Counted from the stretch's first letter, positions 1-10,853 are shown. The stretch is DNA of 64,000 nucleotides from Protula sp. h YS-2021 (GCA_949752745.1 OX457029.1:40612500-40676499); one strand, 5' to 3'. Notes: generated by a model from the sequence alone, not told the origin. Translations and numbers: made by a program.

Positions 1-1740
1 TTTGATGCAGTGTAAAATATGCAGCGTTAATTGCAATTAAAAAGTATCGATGAGCGAGGCTACCTGGGCAACATATTAATCTATTGAGATTACCCCCCTC
101 ACCGCCCCCAGCCCTTCTTTTCGCAATGTCTAAAGTTTATTTATGCAAGAGGAGTGTATGTAACATTTTGCATGGCAGTAACACAAACATCAAAATAGTT
201 TTAAAAAATTAGATGAGTTGTCCAAAGCTTTTGGGTGAGTCGCCCAAAATTTTGGGTGAGTTGTCCAAACGTTTTGGGTGAGTTGTCCAAACATTTTGGG
301 TGAGTGGCCAAAATTGGGTCAGTTGGTTTTGGGGTGAGTTGGTTTTTGGGTGAGTTGTCTGACACCCGTTTTCTGTACCATAAGTTTCTTGGATACAGAA
401 AATGGCTGGACTACAGATATGTATTTAAGTTAGTACATCAATATAGTTGGTCCAAAAACCTCTAATGTTTCACTGAATTATGAACTGAGCCATGTTATTT
501 ACTGTTAGCCCATGACCGATGCATCAAAACCCCAGGTGGTTTTGGTTGCACGGGAAGTGAAGTTGGGGGGGGGGGGTTGCTTTTTGGTCTGATGTGTGCA
601 GCTGGACTGGTCGCAGTGGTTGCGTTGGGTGAGTCATTTCGTAAAAAATGCCTAAAAAGTGGACAAAAACCCCGCCAACGCGAACCCTGTTTACCCCTCG
701 CTGATGGACCAGGTGACTTTGAGATACTGGGTTCTTGGATGAGGAAGAGACAGACTTACTTTCAGACTGAGTAGATTTAGTTATTTTCCAGTCAATTTTA
801 ATGGCCACTGTCTCGCATGTTGTCTGTTCCTTTACCCAGGTTACGGTTGTTTGACATGCTGTTTACAGGTTGCGATGACTTTAGCGAATTATACCTTCAA
901 TTATTCCAGAAGAAATAAGTACCAAACAATCGAGCCAAACATTGCTGATACAAACCACAGCAAATTCCTGACCTGATTAAAAACACAAAAGTACAAATTA
1001 TGTTTATATGGTAAACAACAGACAATTTTCAGAATTAAAATGGTAGCCTACACGTGAACCAATCATTGACAACGATACAAAACTATGTCCCAGAAACCTA
1101 GATGACGACGTCAAAAAAAAGCACGGTACTTTGTTAAGTTGAATATATTATCAGATATACCTTCCCAAGCATATGGTGCTATGGATAAACAAGACAAAAA
1201 CAGGCAAAGTAGGTTGCGGTCTATCTGGGTTAAATTTCGCATTATTGCGTCCTTATCAATTTTGGTCTGCTACTTGTAGGTCCAGAGATGTGATTAGGCC
1301 CCCGATGTCAATTGGTACTTTCTGACCTTTCCGCTAGAGATGTCGTTTCGATTGCATTTTTCAGATAAATAAAACAGAAACGATATGGAAAAACATCAAA
1401 ATTCTTTTTTTTTATAACATGCCCACTTTCAAATTTTATTAATATGTAACCCGTACATAGGGTCTGTACAACAGGCGCCTAGAAAACAGTAACCTGCAAA
1501 AAATCAGATGCAAGCTTCAAGTGTACCACAGTGCTCAAGGCATGCTTCTATTCTTTCACACTTTCACATGTATATGTTAGTGCATGGAATGGTGACTACA
1601 GTCAGTCACTTTGGCCTAAAATTTAGTAAGCCATCATATGAACTCTTAAACCCCATTTTACACACCACAATGTCCTTATAATCCACTTTTGAGCAGATTT
1701 CTAGTCAAAAGTCATTTCTAGTCATTCTTTTCTATCATTT
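1..1740. other. Intergenic stretch without a recognisable gene
   Basis: Apart from the short tandem array at 215-362, I see no coding exon, RNA gene or clear transposon protein here. A G homopolymer lies near 566-575. Open frames at 524-808 (minus) and 577-774 (plus) overlap each other on opposite strands, lack family signatures and are best read as chance. Confidence 0.5.
215..362. repeat. Short tandem repeat, unit about 22 bp (TGGGTGAGTTGTCCAAA-like)
   Basis: The words GGGTGAGTTG and TCCAAA recur about seven times with small changes, for example GGTGAGTCGCCCAAAATTTT, then GGTGAGTTGTCCAAACGTTT, then shorter GGTGAGTTGG units. This is a degenerate minisatellite with no coding meaning that I can see. 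Confidence 0.7.
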
Positions 1741-1744
1741 CTTT

Positions 1745-2133
1745 AGATGTTTAGCCCAACCAAATAAGCCAACTTTGGGCGTCCGAACGAAAAACGCAAA
1801 AATTCTTTTTCATTACAGAGTAAAAAATCAAAGAAATGATAGAAAAACTTCTTCCAAATGTCAAATTTCTGTCGACCAAAGAGCCACTGTCTTCTTACCT
1901 AGCTGTATGCTATTTTAAAAACTTCTGGAAAGTTTTAACCAATAGTTTTAAATTTCAATTCCTTTTAGGTTTCGAGCATGAGCTGTTCAGCGATATTTCT
2001 TTGATCACTTGTTTCATTTTTACCCTGTACCCTTGCAGTCGAAATGCGATGTCCTTGAGCATTATATTTGAAACATGCGAAAGTGTGATTACGAGTACGT
2101 ACTCGTATGAGTACTTGTACAGGAATGAAAAGC
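1745..2133. repeat. Dispersed repeat related to 21190-21670
   Basis: The start of this stretch (GGGCGTCCGAACGAAAAACG, then AAATGATAGAAAAACTTC and ACCAAAGAGCCA) resembles 21190-21330 in the same orientation. Its later part (GAGCATGAGCTGTTCAGCG, CCCTTGCAGTCGAAAT) resembles the reverse complement of 21560-21650. Similarity is clear but diverged, so this is an old repeat family with a partly palindromic layout. The open frame at 1836-2195 lies across it and shows no protein family. Confidence 0.5.
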
Positions 2134-3345
2134 TAGCTCCAAGAAGCGGTGCGCTAAAAAGTTTCCAGGCACCGCTTCAAAGCCTCGCTATATAACGATA
2201 AGCAAGTCAACTGCGCTCGCTTTGAGGCATCCCTGTGGCTATTTTGTGCGAGATTCAACGACCCATAGGTTTTTATTGGCATTTGCTAAAGGCCCTCAAA
2301 GTACAACGGTAATCATATACAACTTCTGTGTTACGCTTTCTTCAAAAGAAAATAATACGGAAATAACCCCAATCTCCCGCAATAATTGACATTTGTTTGT
2401 ATACAGGGAGCATACTTTATTGCGTGAAATAGTAACAATAATTTTTGCGATTATCCACCAAAAAACTTTTAAACTGATCTTTCAAAAAGAACGTAAAAAT
2501 AAAAAGTCATATATTATGGGTATACAAAATAAATTTATACCTAACTCTGCATTTATCAACTATTTTAGTATGTATTTTAGAAATAAACTATGACCCATTT
2601 ATTTAAATTTTCGGTCCCTTGTCTACGGGACCGAAAATTTAAATAAATGTTCTGAGGCACGAATCCTGCATACCAGTCCGTATTATTCAAACATCGGCAG
2701 AAAGGTCATGCCCAATATGCCCTTTTTGTAAAACAGGCACAGTTTTTAGTGAACTGTACATCTTTTATTTGTTCATAAAAGTGCAGAAAAGTTAGCTTCC
2801 GCATCCACCTGTCAAAGTTTGTTTACATTCTGGCCTTTAAATGTCACGTGACCAAAGTTAAGGGACCGAAAATTTAAATAAAGGGGTTATAGTTTATTTG
2901 GACAATATATAGTAAATAGTTGATAGATGCAGAATTACGTATCACTTTGTTTGGTACACCCGCAATATTTGACTTTTTATGTTTACGTTCTTTTTGAAAT
3001 ATCAATTTAAAAGTTTTTTTGGTGGATAATCGCAAAAAATTATTGTTACTATTCCACGTAATAAAGTATGCTCCCTGTATACAAACAAATGTCTTTATTG
3101 CCCGAGATTTGGGTTATTTCCGTATTATTTTCTTTTGAAGAAAGCGCAGCACAGAAGTTGTATATGATTACCGTTGTACTTTGAGGGCCTTTAGCAAATG
3201 CCAATAAAAACGTATGGGTCGTTGAATCTCGCACAAAGTAGCCACAGGGTGCCTCAAAGCGAGCGCAGTTGACTTGCTTATCGTTATATAGCGAGGCTTT
3301 GAAGCGGTGCCTGGAAACTTTATAGCGCACCGCTTCTTGGAGCTA
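2134..3345. mobile_element. Foldback (long inverted repeat) element, 1.2 kb
   Basis: The left arm (about 2134-2622) and the right arm (about 2859-3345) are near-identical reverse complements over roughly 487 bp. Both outer ends read TAGCTCCAAGAAGCGGTGCG. A unique 236-bp centre lies between them. The word TTTATTTAAATTTTCGGTCC occurs at the inner edge of both arms and again inverted in the centre (about 2600-2648), making a small hairpin. No transposase reading frame is visible, so it is non-autonomous. A diverged copy of its centre plus right arm lies at 22340-23003. Confidence 0.85.
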
Positions 3346-3744
3346 CTCTGAGCTAAAAGCAAAAAAATTTGAGGCAAAGTTCAAAATGCTGAATCCTAGT
3401 TTCCATTTCTCCTTCCATTTCACCCTAATTTCCTTAGCCTTAAATTATAAGTACGGTTAATCAGGAATGCCACCTTATGCTGAATATATGAATCACAGGA
3501 TGAGAGGAGTGCATTAGACTATTCCCGTGGACATGTTATCGCCCACAATAACAAGCAATACTTTGCCTCCTAATCGTTGAAACACATGCAGTTTAGAATC
3601 TGAGCGTAATATACCGGTGGTCTTGCAACACAGGCAGAAGCCATCCGCTCTTTCACGCAGCTAAGGGCTTTTCTTATATCTTTTTCAGCCATTCGAAACA
3701 TAGCAGACAGCAACAGAATGGAAAGCAAAAAAAGGTAACTTGGC
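3346..3744. other. Intergenic stretch, nothing identified
   Basis: This stretch has no open frame of note, no tandem array and no similarity that I could see to other parts of the window. Confidence 0.5.
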
Positions 3745-4158
3745 ACAGCCTCTCTCGTCGTTGTTATAGAACAGCTGACCTCTGATGGGATCTGTCTGTT
3801 ACATGTATAAACACAGAGAGGATGGATATTTTAAAAAGTAGTTCCACTGTTTTATGGGTACTATTTTCGTGGAATCTCCATTCAGTCTGAGGAGTTAAAG
3901 GTATTATACACAACAAACCGAGGATGGCTGTCAAACGTATTTAAAAAATAGTTCCTTTATTTTATGAGTACTATTTTCGCGGAATCCCACGTTGGTCTGC
4001 GGATTGAAAAGATGTTACACAACAGACCGAACTGCGAGGTTGGATGTTGAATAACAATAGTCCTTTAAACAAGCCGTAATGAATCAAAACTGAAATTCTG
4101 TTCTTGACTGCAAAGATGTTAATAGTGCATGTAACAAGTTTCTATTGAATTTCAAAAC
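3745..4158. repeat. Dispersed repeat; inverted relative of 18590-18770
   Basis: Segments such as TATTTTAAAAAGTAGTTCCA and GTACTATTTTCGTGGAATC followed by ACAACAAACCGA recur twice within this stretch (about 3826-3930 and 3935-4045). They match the reverse complement of 18590-18770. The Polinton inserted directly downstream of it, at the TCTGTA duplicated site. Confidence 0.6.
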
Positions 4159-4164
4159 TCTGTA
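4159..4164. other. Polinton target-site duplication, left copy (TCTGTA)
   Basis: The six bases TCTGTA precede the element end AGTAGTTGAG. The same six bases follow the opposite end at 16265-16270. A 6-bp duplication is the hallmark of Polinton/Maverick integration. Confidence 0.93.
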
Positions 4165-4500
4165 AGTAGTTGAGAAATGGGTGTTCTGCTGCAGGAAGTG
4201 ACGTCATAATGACGTCTTAGGCAGCGTAACCATGGTGATAAAGTTATGACCTCCACCCCCCTATGCGGCATACCCTATGATAAAAAGTAAGGACCCCCCC
4301 CCCCCCCCCCTGAATTTCAGATTTTTGCATATTTACACGTTTCAGACCATTCTGAACATTTTTGGTTTTTGGACCTCCCCCCCCTCCCCGGGCGAATTTC
4401 AGATTTTTGCATATTTACACGTTTCAGACCATTCTGAACATTTTTAGTTTTTTTACCGCCCCCCCCCCCCTCCACACACACACACACACACACACACCAG
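4165..4500 (+). repeat. Polinton left terminal inverted repeat
   Basis: The first 86 bp match the right end with only a few mismatches and contain two adjacent palindromes, TGACGTCA and ATGACGTC, which resemble CRE/ATF sites. After that come two copies of a unit of about 73 bp (AATTTCAGATTTTTGCATAT, then ACGTTTCAGACCATTCTGAA) separated by poly-C runs. An (AC)n run at 4474-4496 closes the block. The right TIR has the same layout with more units. Confidence 0.9.
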
Positions 4501-4537
4501 GAGGGTAAGATTTAGCCGAATCAGCATGATAAAATGG

Positions 4538-4545
4538 TATATAAG
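4538..4545 (+). promoter_or_regulatory. TATA box (TATATAAG) of the first Polinton gene
   Basis: TATATAAG lies 38 bp upstream of an ATG at 4583. Transcription starting about 25-30 bp downstream would give a very short leader and would exclude the earlier ATG at 4526. Confidence 0.5.
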
Positions 4546-4582
4546 TGCTGCAATTCTTAGCAATCACATCGTCAGACACATC

Positions 4583-4831
4583 ATGGACAACACACCAGCT
4601 CCAGCTACTAATGAGAAGGCAAGTAAGAAAGTGATATGGGGTAATAGGGTATTGACGCTGACAATAGAATGGTACAAGTGTTGGTTGTGGTTAGAATATC
4701 CAGGACAACCACACAACTGCCCGGTACATCACAATGCACCTCGTCGATACTGTTGCAAAACCTGCGGCGGTTTGCTATGGTATAAGTTTACGGCAACATT
4801 GGCTGGACCAGAACCATGTACGGACTGCTGA
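4583..4831 (+). CDS. Small Cys/Trp-rich Polinton protein, function unknown
   Basis: This frame has 82 codons from the ATG placed just downstream of the TATA box; an in-frame ATG at 4526 lies upstream of that box. The protein is rich in Trp and Cys. A beta-strand-like stretch (VLTLTIEWYKCWLWLEYPG) is followed by a possible metal-binding region with CPVHH, CCKTC and a final CTDC. I do not recognise a family. The strand-rich first half recalls the N-terminal strands of the PC4-like genes further along, but the diagnostic C-terminal Trp-x-x-Leu helix is absent. A short downstream frame (4907-4960, ending in CSCGNPTCW) may be a decayed continuation or a separate peptide. Confidence 0.5.
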   Translation: MDNTPAPATNEKASKKVIWGNRVLTLTIEWYKCWLWLEYPGQPHNCPVHHNAPRRYCCKTCGGLLWYKFTATLAGPEPCTDC

Positions 4832-5220
4832 TGGTGCGGTGCGACTCTGAGAAGCATTAAATATTATACTTTTCACCCTTTGAAGTGCTCAAGAAGGCCT
4901 TTCACGATGGAGCAGTTTTATAGATATCAGTGCAGTTGCGGAAATCCGACTTGCTGGTGAAGAAGTACTAAAATCTTTCGGCCCTTTTAATGGCCATCCT
5001 ATATTATGAAATGAAGCAAAAAAACCCTGTCTGTCTGTCTCTGTGTGTGTGTGTGATGTTTGAGAACACATTTTATCGCATTTCAGGTCTAGTGAAAAGT
5101 GTCAGTTGGCGAATGAATACCATTTGGCAGATGAAGTCCAGCTTCGCCGCCAGATGTCTGCTTTGCAGATGTACAACTGCCTAACTGTAGGTGAAATGAG
5201 ACATTCATATCAAACAGTGA

Positions 5221-5313
5221 TAAATTCTGCTGAGTCAGCAATTTTTAAAAATTTTGAACAAGTTTGAAAAGTTACACACCATATTTTGATTACATGTAAG
5301 TAGCATAAAAGAA
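5221..5313 (+). promoter_or_regulatory. Promoter-like module, inverted twin of 15305-15393
   Basis: About 90 bp, from ATTCTGCTGAGTCAGCAATT through CACACCATATTTTGATTACA to CATAAAA, recur as a reverse complement at the other end of the element. In both places the module ends in a TATA-like word and leads into a gene. It includes the palindrome CTGCTGAGTCAGCA, which resembles an AP-1/Maf site (TGAGTCA). Confidence 0.6.
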
Positions 5314-5367
5314 AGAGTGGAACGTATATTTCACCCCATTACAGTTCTAGCAACAACAACAACAACG

Positions 5368-5646
5368 ATGGCAAAAGTTTTCTGTCATGACTGTAATGTG
5401 ACATTTCCATCTCTGGAATTGTTCGTAGCACATACATGCAAACCAGCCAAGTTGAAACGCGCTCGAGAAGAGCTTGTTGAGAAGATTGAAGCCAAGAGAC
5501 GAAAGACGTTGCAAGATGGTGTTGACAGACCTGATCCAGTCCTCTGCTGTAGATGCGCTAAGATATTTCCATCTTTGGATGCGTTTGAGGCACATGCATG
5601 TGTACCGATGGAAGAACAAAAGACGGTACAAGTCGGCAGAGGTTGA
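5368..5646 (+). CDS. Two-zinc-finger Polinton protein (C2HC fingers)
   Basis: The frame is open from 5317. The ATG at 5368 is preferred because a TATA-like CATAAAA lies at 5304-5310, giving about 92 codons. Two near-identical fingers are visible, CHDCNVTFPSLELFVAHTC and CCRCAKIFPSLDAFEAHAC, each C-x2-C-x11-H-x-C, separated by a Lys/Arg/Glu-rich linker that is probably helical. This suggests a nucleic-acid or protein-binding role, which is inference. The frame stops at 5646, while similar coding sequence seems to continue in another frame until about 5715, where hAT sequence begins. The gene may therefore be truncated by the insertion or be the broken N-terminus of something longer. Confidence 0.6.
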   Translation: MAKVFCHDCNVTFPSLELFVAHTCKPAKLKRAREELVEKIEAKRRKTLQDGVDRPDPVLCCRCAKIFPSLDAFEAHACVPMEEQKTVQVGRG

Positions 5647-5686
5647 GCTGTTGAGCGAGACCAAGATACGTATTCGTATATGCTTT

Positions 5687-6665
5687 CTATGTATTCTTGT
5701 TGAAGAACATGAGTAAATTCACATTCTCGGGTTTCAGTTGTGATCTCTTTTTTGTGACGATGCTTCCTGCCAGGCTAGATATTCTTTCAGCAGGTACTGA
5801 TGTTGCAGGTATGGCTAGTATTTTCTTCGCAACAGTCGATATCAATGGGTATTTTGTATGATTTTCACACCACCAGGTCAGAGGACATAAGTTAGTGTCT
5901 ATCTGTGCTTCAGACAAGTATCGTGCTTCAGTTATTTCGCTTTTAGTAGGCGTCTGGTCAGAGCATTGAATGATGTCATCAAACATGTCAGTTTTACGTG
6001 CTTTCGGTTCTGGAACAGGTAGTTCAGCATCCTCATTGAGCGTTTCAGTTTCGGGACAGTTGGAGGGTCATCATCGTTCTGATCCAGTAGATTTTCAAGT
6101 TTTATTATCACAGGAAGTACCACTGAAATGGTTGGGGACTTGTCCGCTGACAAATTCTCAGTGGCAAACTTGAAAGGGCGAAGAAGATTCACCATTGCGT
6201 CAACAACTATTTGCTCATCGTACGTATAGAGCTTTGCCCTTACAGTAGCACCTTGCTTGAAATTCGGGTCAGTAGTCACTGCATGCAATGCCAGTGTTTG
6301 CTCAGTTATGCGCGCAAGCATGCCAACTGTGCTATTCCATCTTGTTTCGACGTCAGTGATGAGCTTGTGGTTATGTAACTCGTTGGGTAAAAGAAGCTTC
6401 TGCTTCTGTTGCAAGAGCTCCTATGCGTGAGCTGTGATGGAAAAATGTTACTAAATTCCGACCTTTGTTTAACTAGCCGTAGTACTTCCTGGAAGCCATG
6501 TAGGACAACTAAATTCAGGGTATGCCCCATACAGCTGAGACGTGCCCATTCAAGAAGTCGGAAAGCTTTTACCTCATTCGTGGCGTTATCTGTCACAGCA
6601 GCATGTATGATTAATCCCCAAGCATTCTTTGTTCGTTCGAGAGCCTGGGCTATAATATAAAACAT
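5687..6665 (-). pseudogene. hAT-family transposase fragment (ZBED-like), frameshifted
   Basis: Reading leftward from 6665, three open frames join into the C-terminal two thirds of a hAT transposase. Visible features in order are the RNase-H-like motif VTDNATNE; the hAT C-x-x-H signature in RLSCMGHTLNL; ETRWNST; and the C-terminal dimerisation domain at 5687-5880 (WWCENHTKYPL, IPATSVPAERISS, SQLKPENVNLL). The frame changes near 6430 and again near 5960, so no full protein is made. The BED zinc finger and first catalytic Asp are not visible. Intact members cut and paste DNA with 8-bp duplications. Confidence in the family is high because the dimerisation block is diagnostic. Confidence 0.9.
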
Positions 6666-7827
6666 ATTATAAAAAAATATATAAAATATAAAAAATGATT
6701 ACATATCCAAAAATTTAGCAACTCTTGCAAACGCACTGATTTTTTTCATCTACAGCCACCCCCACCCCCCCTTCGACCCTGTTAAAATATGGTCACAATG
6801 CAAAAATATAATACTTATCTAGTTAGTTCAGGTGACTGGCGGGAAGGAGAGTTCGACGGGGAGGGGGGGGGGGGGTCAGACAAGAGGGATGGCTAGCCAT
6901 CAAAAGTTATTTAATCTGTCTTTTTTAAGAGTTTGGATACTTTTTCGAGGGCATCGATGTCAGGGTATTGTCGTATGGAGAGCAAATTTATGGTTCCAGT
7001 TATCTTGGATTAAAAATTCAAAGAAAACTGGCCAAGCACTCAGTTGGGGAACGGGTAGATATTTAGCGAAGATCATTAATAAACTCTTAAAGTTGAATTT
7101 AAATAAACCTTTACAATTTTTAACCGTCAAACTTGCAAAAAAAAATTACGAGAAACTGAAGCTGTGACATTAGAAATATTAGGCTATTTGATGCTAAATA
7201 CCATTATCTATAAAAATATGTAAAAACTTTACCTCTTTGCGAGATGTTTGGTTGAAATATAAATCCAATCCAACTTTGTCTATGCATCTTCTTATTTGTT
7301 TTTTTTTACAAAATGGCAACCACTTGTAGAATCTACGCATGCATAATTAATGAGCTAAAGAGCAATTTGATTGGCTTAGATCGATAACGTAATACATCGC
7401 GAGACTTCGTGTCTCTTTCTCGTTTATAGCGTGTGTCGATCGTGGCAATAACAAGTTCTAGCTCACTGGGAAACGCACCGTACGTTCCGCGAACATAGGG
7501 TTTAAAATGCTTTACTGTATGCAGTGCTTGCAGATCTCAAGGGATCCCCTTGGATATTTTTATTTTCCTATGAAATAGTTATTTGTAGATAAAACTCGAT
7601 TCCAAGCATGCATTATCGTAACCATGATTCGTTTGTTGATTAAAAATTGTCATTTTATTTGTTATAAGTTTTGCATAGCTTCAAAATGAATTGGCGTCAC
7701 TGGTTTAGTCAAATAGTAAAGAAAACTAAGTACTTAAAGTTTTCGAATATTCGATTCCTATTTTAGGGTTCGAACCCTATCAAAACGAATCGAATATTCG
7801 AATATTCGAATATACGGCACACCACTA
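6666..7827. other. Non-coding 5' part of the hAT element
   Basis: This stretch is AT-rich with G-run microsatellites near 6860-6873 and the ATTCGAATATTCG repeats at 7740-7815. No transposase N-terminus can be read. The frame at 6832-7167 begins in a G-run and shows no family. Confidence 0.5.
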
Positions 7828-7859
7828 ATTACTACCTCATCAGAAATTTCAGCAGACTT

Positions 7860-10438
7860 ATGTCTTATCGATCAAAGCATAAGTGTACAGCTTTTTATTG
7901 TTTCAACTGTCTTCACGGGTTTATACGACAAGATCTTTTAGATGAGCATCGTAAAGTGTGTGGCAAGTATGGAGCACAACGTTTATCATTTCCCAAGAAA
8001 CCATTCATCAAGTTCAAGAATGTAGTCAAACAACAGCTAGCGCCTTTTGTCATTTATGCGGACTTTGAATGTTTCACGAAAAAGCGTGAAGATTGAGACA
8101 AGTATCAACATCATCGTCCAAACAGTTTTGCCTATGTGGTTGTTAGCCAGTATGACACACGTGCCCCAGTCGTGTATCGAGGAGATAATGCTGTGAAAGT
8201 CTTTTTCGACCATATGGTGAATGAGCGTGATTGTATTGTACACGGTTACAACAGCCAAAGGAAATGGTCATGACTCGTGAAGACAAAGAGGATTTCAAGA
8301 ACGCTGTCGATTACTACATTTGTCATGAGCCTCTAGGAGCGGATCGTGTGAAAGATCATGATCATATCAATGGCAAATACCGTGGAGCTGCACATGGTGA
8401 ATGCAATTTGCGATTCCGACTTCGAAAGGATAAGCAGGATGACAAAGATTCTTTTATCATTCCTTTATTATTCCACAATTTACGAGGTTATGACAGCCAT
8501 TTGATCATGGAAGAAATTGAAAAGTTTAAAAATGAAACGATTTCAGTCATTCCCAACACCATTGAGAAATATATTGCATTCACCATGAGCAATCTGAAAT
8601 TTACAGACAGTTATCAGTTCATGAGTACTTCTCTACAGAATTTGTATCCAACCTGGCGGCAGAAGGGAAAGACAACTTTTATAGCATGACGTAACACATT
8701 CACGATAGCGAGCAACAAGATTTACTGTTAAGAAAGGGAGTGTACCCCTACGATTACGTGGATGAGTCATCCAAGTTTGCTGAAACACATCTGCCGTTAA
8801 AGGATAAGTGTAACAGTCAGTTTAGTGAAAAGAATACTAGCGATGAGGATTATGCGCATGCGCAGAAGGTGTGGGATACATTCACCTATGCTACATTTGG
8901 TGAATACCATGACCTGTACCTGAAATCAGATGTGCTATCGTTAGCTGACGTGTTTGAAAACTTTCGTCAAGTATGCCTCAACACGTATGAATTGAATCCT
9001 GCCCACTGCTATACAGTGCCAGGACTGTCGTGGGATGCGATGTTAAAAGCGACAAAGGTGAAGTTGCAATTGATCAATGACATCGACATGTACCAAATGG
9101 TTGAACAAGGTCTACGTGGAGGAATATCTGTCATCACGCACAAGTATGCGAAAGCAAATAACCCCTACGTAGCAGATTACGATCCCACGAAACCAACCAA
9201 TTACTTGGTGTACCTGGATGCAAACAACTTGTATGGTTGGGCCATGTCGCAAAACATGCCAGAAAGTGGATTTATGTGGGTGAGAGAGCCAGAATCCGTC
9301 GACTTTATGGATGTGGATGAAGATGACGAGATTGGGTACATTTTAGAAGTGGATTTAGAATACCCACAAGCCATTCATGATCGTCATAATCACTACCCAT
9401 TGGCTCCAGAACGGAAAAGTATCAAAGTGGGAGTATTGTCAGAGCATAGTCAAAAGCTACGGAAAGATCTGAACATAAAAGGTAAACCCAGTGTAAAGCT
9501 CATTCCCAACTTGTGTGACAAGCAGAAATATGTACTTCATTATAGAAATTTACAACAGTATGTCTCACTGGGATTGAAAGTCACTAAGGTGCATCGTGCT
9601 ATCATGCTTGCACAGAGCAAATGGTTGGAGAAATACATCTCGTTAGACACGGAAAAGAGAAAGTTGGCCAAGAACCCGTTTGAGAAAGACTTCTTCAAAC
9701 TGATGAACAACTCAGTGTTTGGCAAAACCATGGAAAATGTGAGAAAGCGTATGAATGTTGAACTTGTTCACAAGGAAAAGCGGTTCAAGAAACTTGTGGC
9801 CAAACTTTCATTCAACAAGTTCAAAATTTTCAAGATTTAACCGCGGTACAAAGTGGATCTGCTTCTGGATAAACCCATTCAAGTCGGCTTCACCATTCTC
9901 GACCTCAGCAAAGTGCTCATGTTTCACTTTCATTACAACTACGTCATGACCAAGTATCCCGACGCCAAGCTGTTGTTCAGCGACACCGACAGTCTATGTA
10001 ACGACATAGAAACGGATGATATCTACAAGGATATGCAGGAAGATGCTGACCTCTTTGACCCAAGTGACTATCCGCCAGATTATTTCCTGCATTCCAACGT
10101 GAACAAAAAGGTGCTTGGGAAAATGAAAGATGAGACGGCGGGCATTCCCATTGAAGAGTTTGTTGGACTTTGGCCGAAAATGTACAGTACGATGTATGGT
10201 GGGAAAGAAAAAACGTACGGCCAAAGGCATCACTCGAGCGTGTCAAAGACGTATGAAGCATAAGCAGTATAAAGATAGTTTGTTCAACCAAACGCAAACG
10301 ATGGCTACAGGACACATCATTCGAAGTCATGACCACCGGATTTTCTCGGAGAAGTTGAGGAAAGTAGCCCTCTCCCCATATGACGACAAGCGATATGTGC
10401 TGGATGATGGCTATTCCACTTTGGCACATGGACATTAA
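7860..10438 (+). pseudogene. Polinton protein-primed DNA polymerase B, broken and 5'-truncated
   Basis: Family landmarks appear in the right order. There is a Cys/His pre-exonuclease finger (CFNCLHGF...HRKVC, about 7895-7960), exonuclease motif I YADFECF (about 8055), and the HNH-like insert typical of Polinton polymerases (VKDHDHINGKYRGAA, about 8348). The palm follows: motif A DANNLYGWAMS (about 9220), motif B KLMNNSVFGKTMEN (about 9700) and motif C SDTDS (about 9978). The gene is dead: a stop at 8094, frame changes near 8250 and 8640, a stop near 8695, and further frame changes near 9840 and 10215. The region N-terminal to the finger is missing where the hAT element abuts. An intact family member replicates the element by protein priming. 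Confidence 0.92.
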
Positions 10439-10440
10439 AG

Positions 10441-10449
10441 TATATAAGG
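10441..10449 (+). promoter_or_regulatory. TATA box (TATATAAGG) upstream of the first PC4-like gene
   Basis: The word begins three bases after the polymerase stop codon and lies 53 bp before the ATG at 10503. It resembles the TATA words ahead of the other Polinton genes. Confidence 0.5.
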
Positions 10450-10502
10450 GGGAGACACTTCAACTTGAGAGTTAGTTGAGGTGTGAACACTGAAGCGTGA
10501 AC

Positions 10503-10844
10503 ATGAATCGGAAAAGATCTGCAACGGATATGGATACTCTTGCTGATACAGTGAAAGACTTGAAAGTGAAAAATCCTGACAATACCATCAAGAAATTAAA
10601 AGTGGAGACGACACTAACACCACAGTCGTGTAAGGGAAGGCTTTCTCCAGAAAATGGAATGTATAGCAAGATTATGAAACAAAGCAATGAAGGAGGGGTG
10701 AAAATTCGCAAATATCTCAGAGATGAGGGGACTGGAAGAAACCGTCCTACGAAAAAGGGAATTTTGCTGACTATATCTGAATGGAAAGTGCTGAAGAAGC
10801 AAGTGAAAGAAGTGGATAAAAGGCTTCGCAGACAAGAAGAATAA
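10503..10844 (+). CDS. PC4/SUB1-like single-stranded-DNA-binding protein 1
   Basis: The frame is intact, 113 codons from ATG 10503. A basic N-terminus (residues 1-45) leads into a C-terminal block GGVKIRKYLRDEG...PTKKGILLTISEWKVLKKQV (about residues 65-104). This fits the second half of the PC4/SUB1 fold: beta strand with Ile-Arg-Lys-Tyr, loop, Lys-Lys-Gly-Ile-x-Leu, then the Trp-bearing helix. PC4 proteins bind single-stranded DNA and act in transcription and repair; here a role in element replication or late transcription is inference. It follows PolB by 64 bp and precedes the next PC4-like gene by 9 bp. Strong by pattern, without database support. Confidence 0.75.
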   Translation: MNRKRSATDMDTLADTVKDLKVKNPDNTIKKLKVETTLTPQSCKGRLSPENGMYSKIMKQSNEGGVKIRKYLRDEGTGRNRPTKKGILLTISEWKVLKKQVKEVDKRLRRQEE

Positions 10845-10853
10845 GGTAAAACC

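Larger units (their letters stand above)
5687..7827 (-). mobile_element. hAT transposon nested in the Polinton, decayed
   Basis: The transposase frames (5687-6665) are followed outward by about 1.1 kb of non-coding DNA ending at 7827 in TACGGCACACCACTA. Read on the minus strand this is TAGTGGTGTGCCG, a typical hAT terminus. AATATTCGAATATTCGAAT repeats sit just inside it. The following 8 bp, ATTACTAC (7828-7835), would be the target duplication, but I found neither its partner nor a matching terminus on the left. That end is therefore lost, together with part of the Polinton polymerase gene. Confidence 0.75.

Noticed and set aside
215..362. G-rich tandem repeat considered as telomeric sequence
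   Set aside because: The unit does not match TTAGGG or other known telomere repeats and is too long and irregular.
1836..2195. 119-codon frame near the left edge
   Set aside because: It overlaps two repeat families and shows no protein signature.
9977..10435. 152-codon minus-strand frame
   Set aside because: Shadow of the polymerase gene, which carries the family motifs on the + strand.
7860..10438. Whether the polymerase could be an active gene with introns
   Set aside because: The breaks are single-base shifts and stops without GT/AG introns between the collinear pieces.
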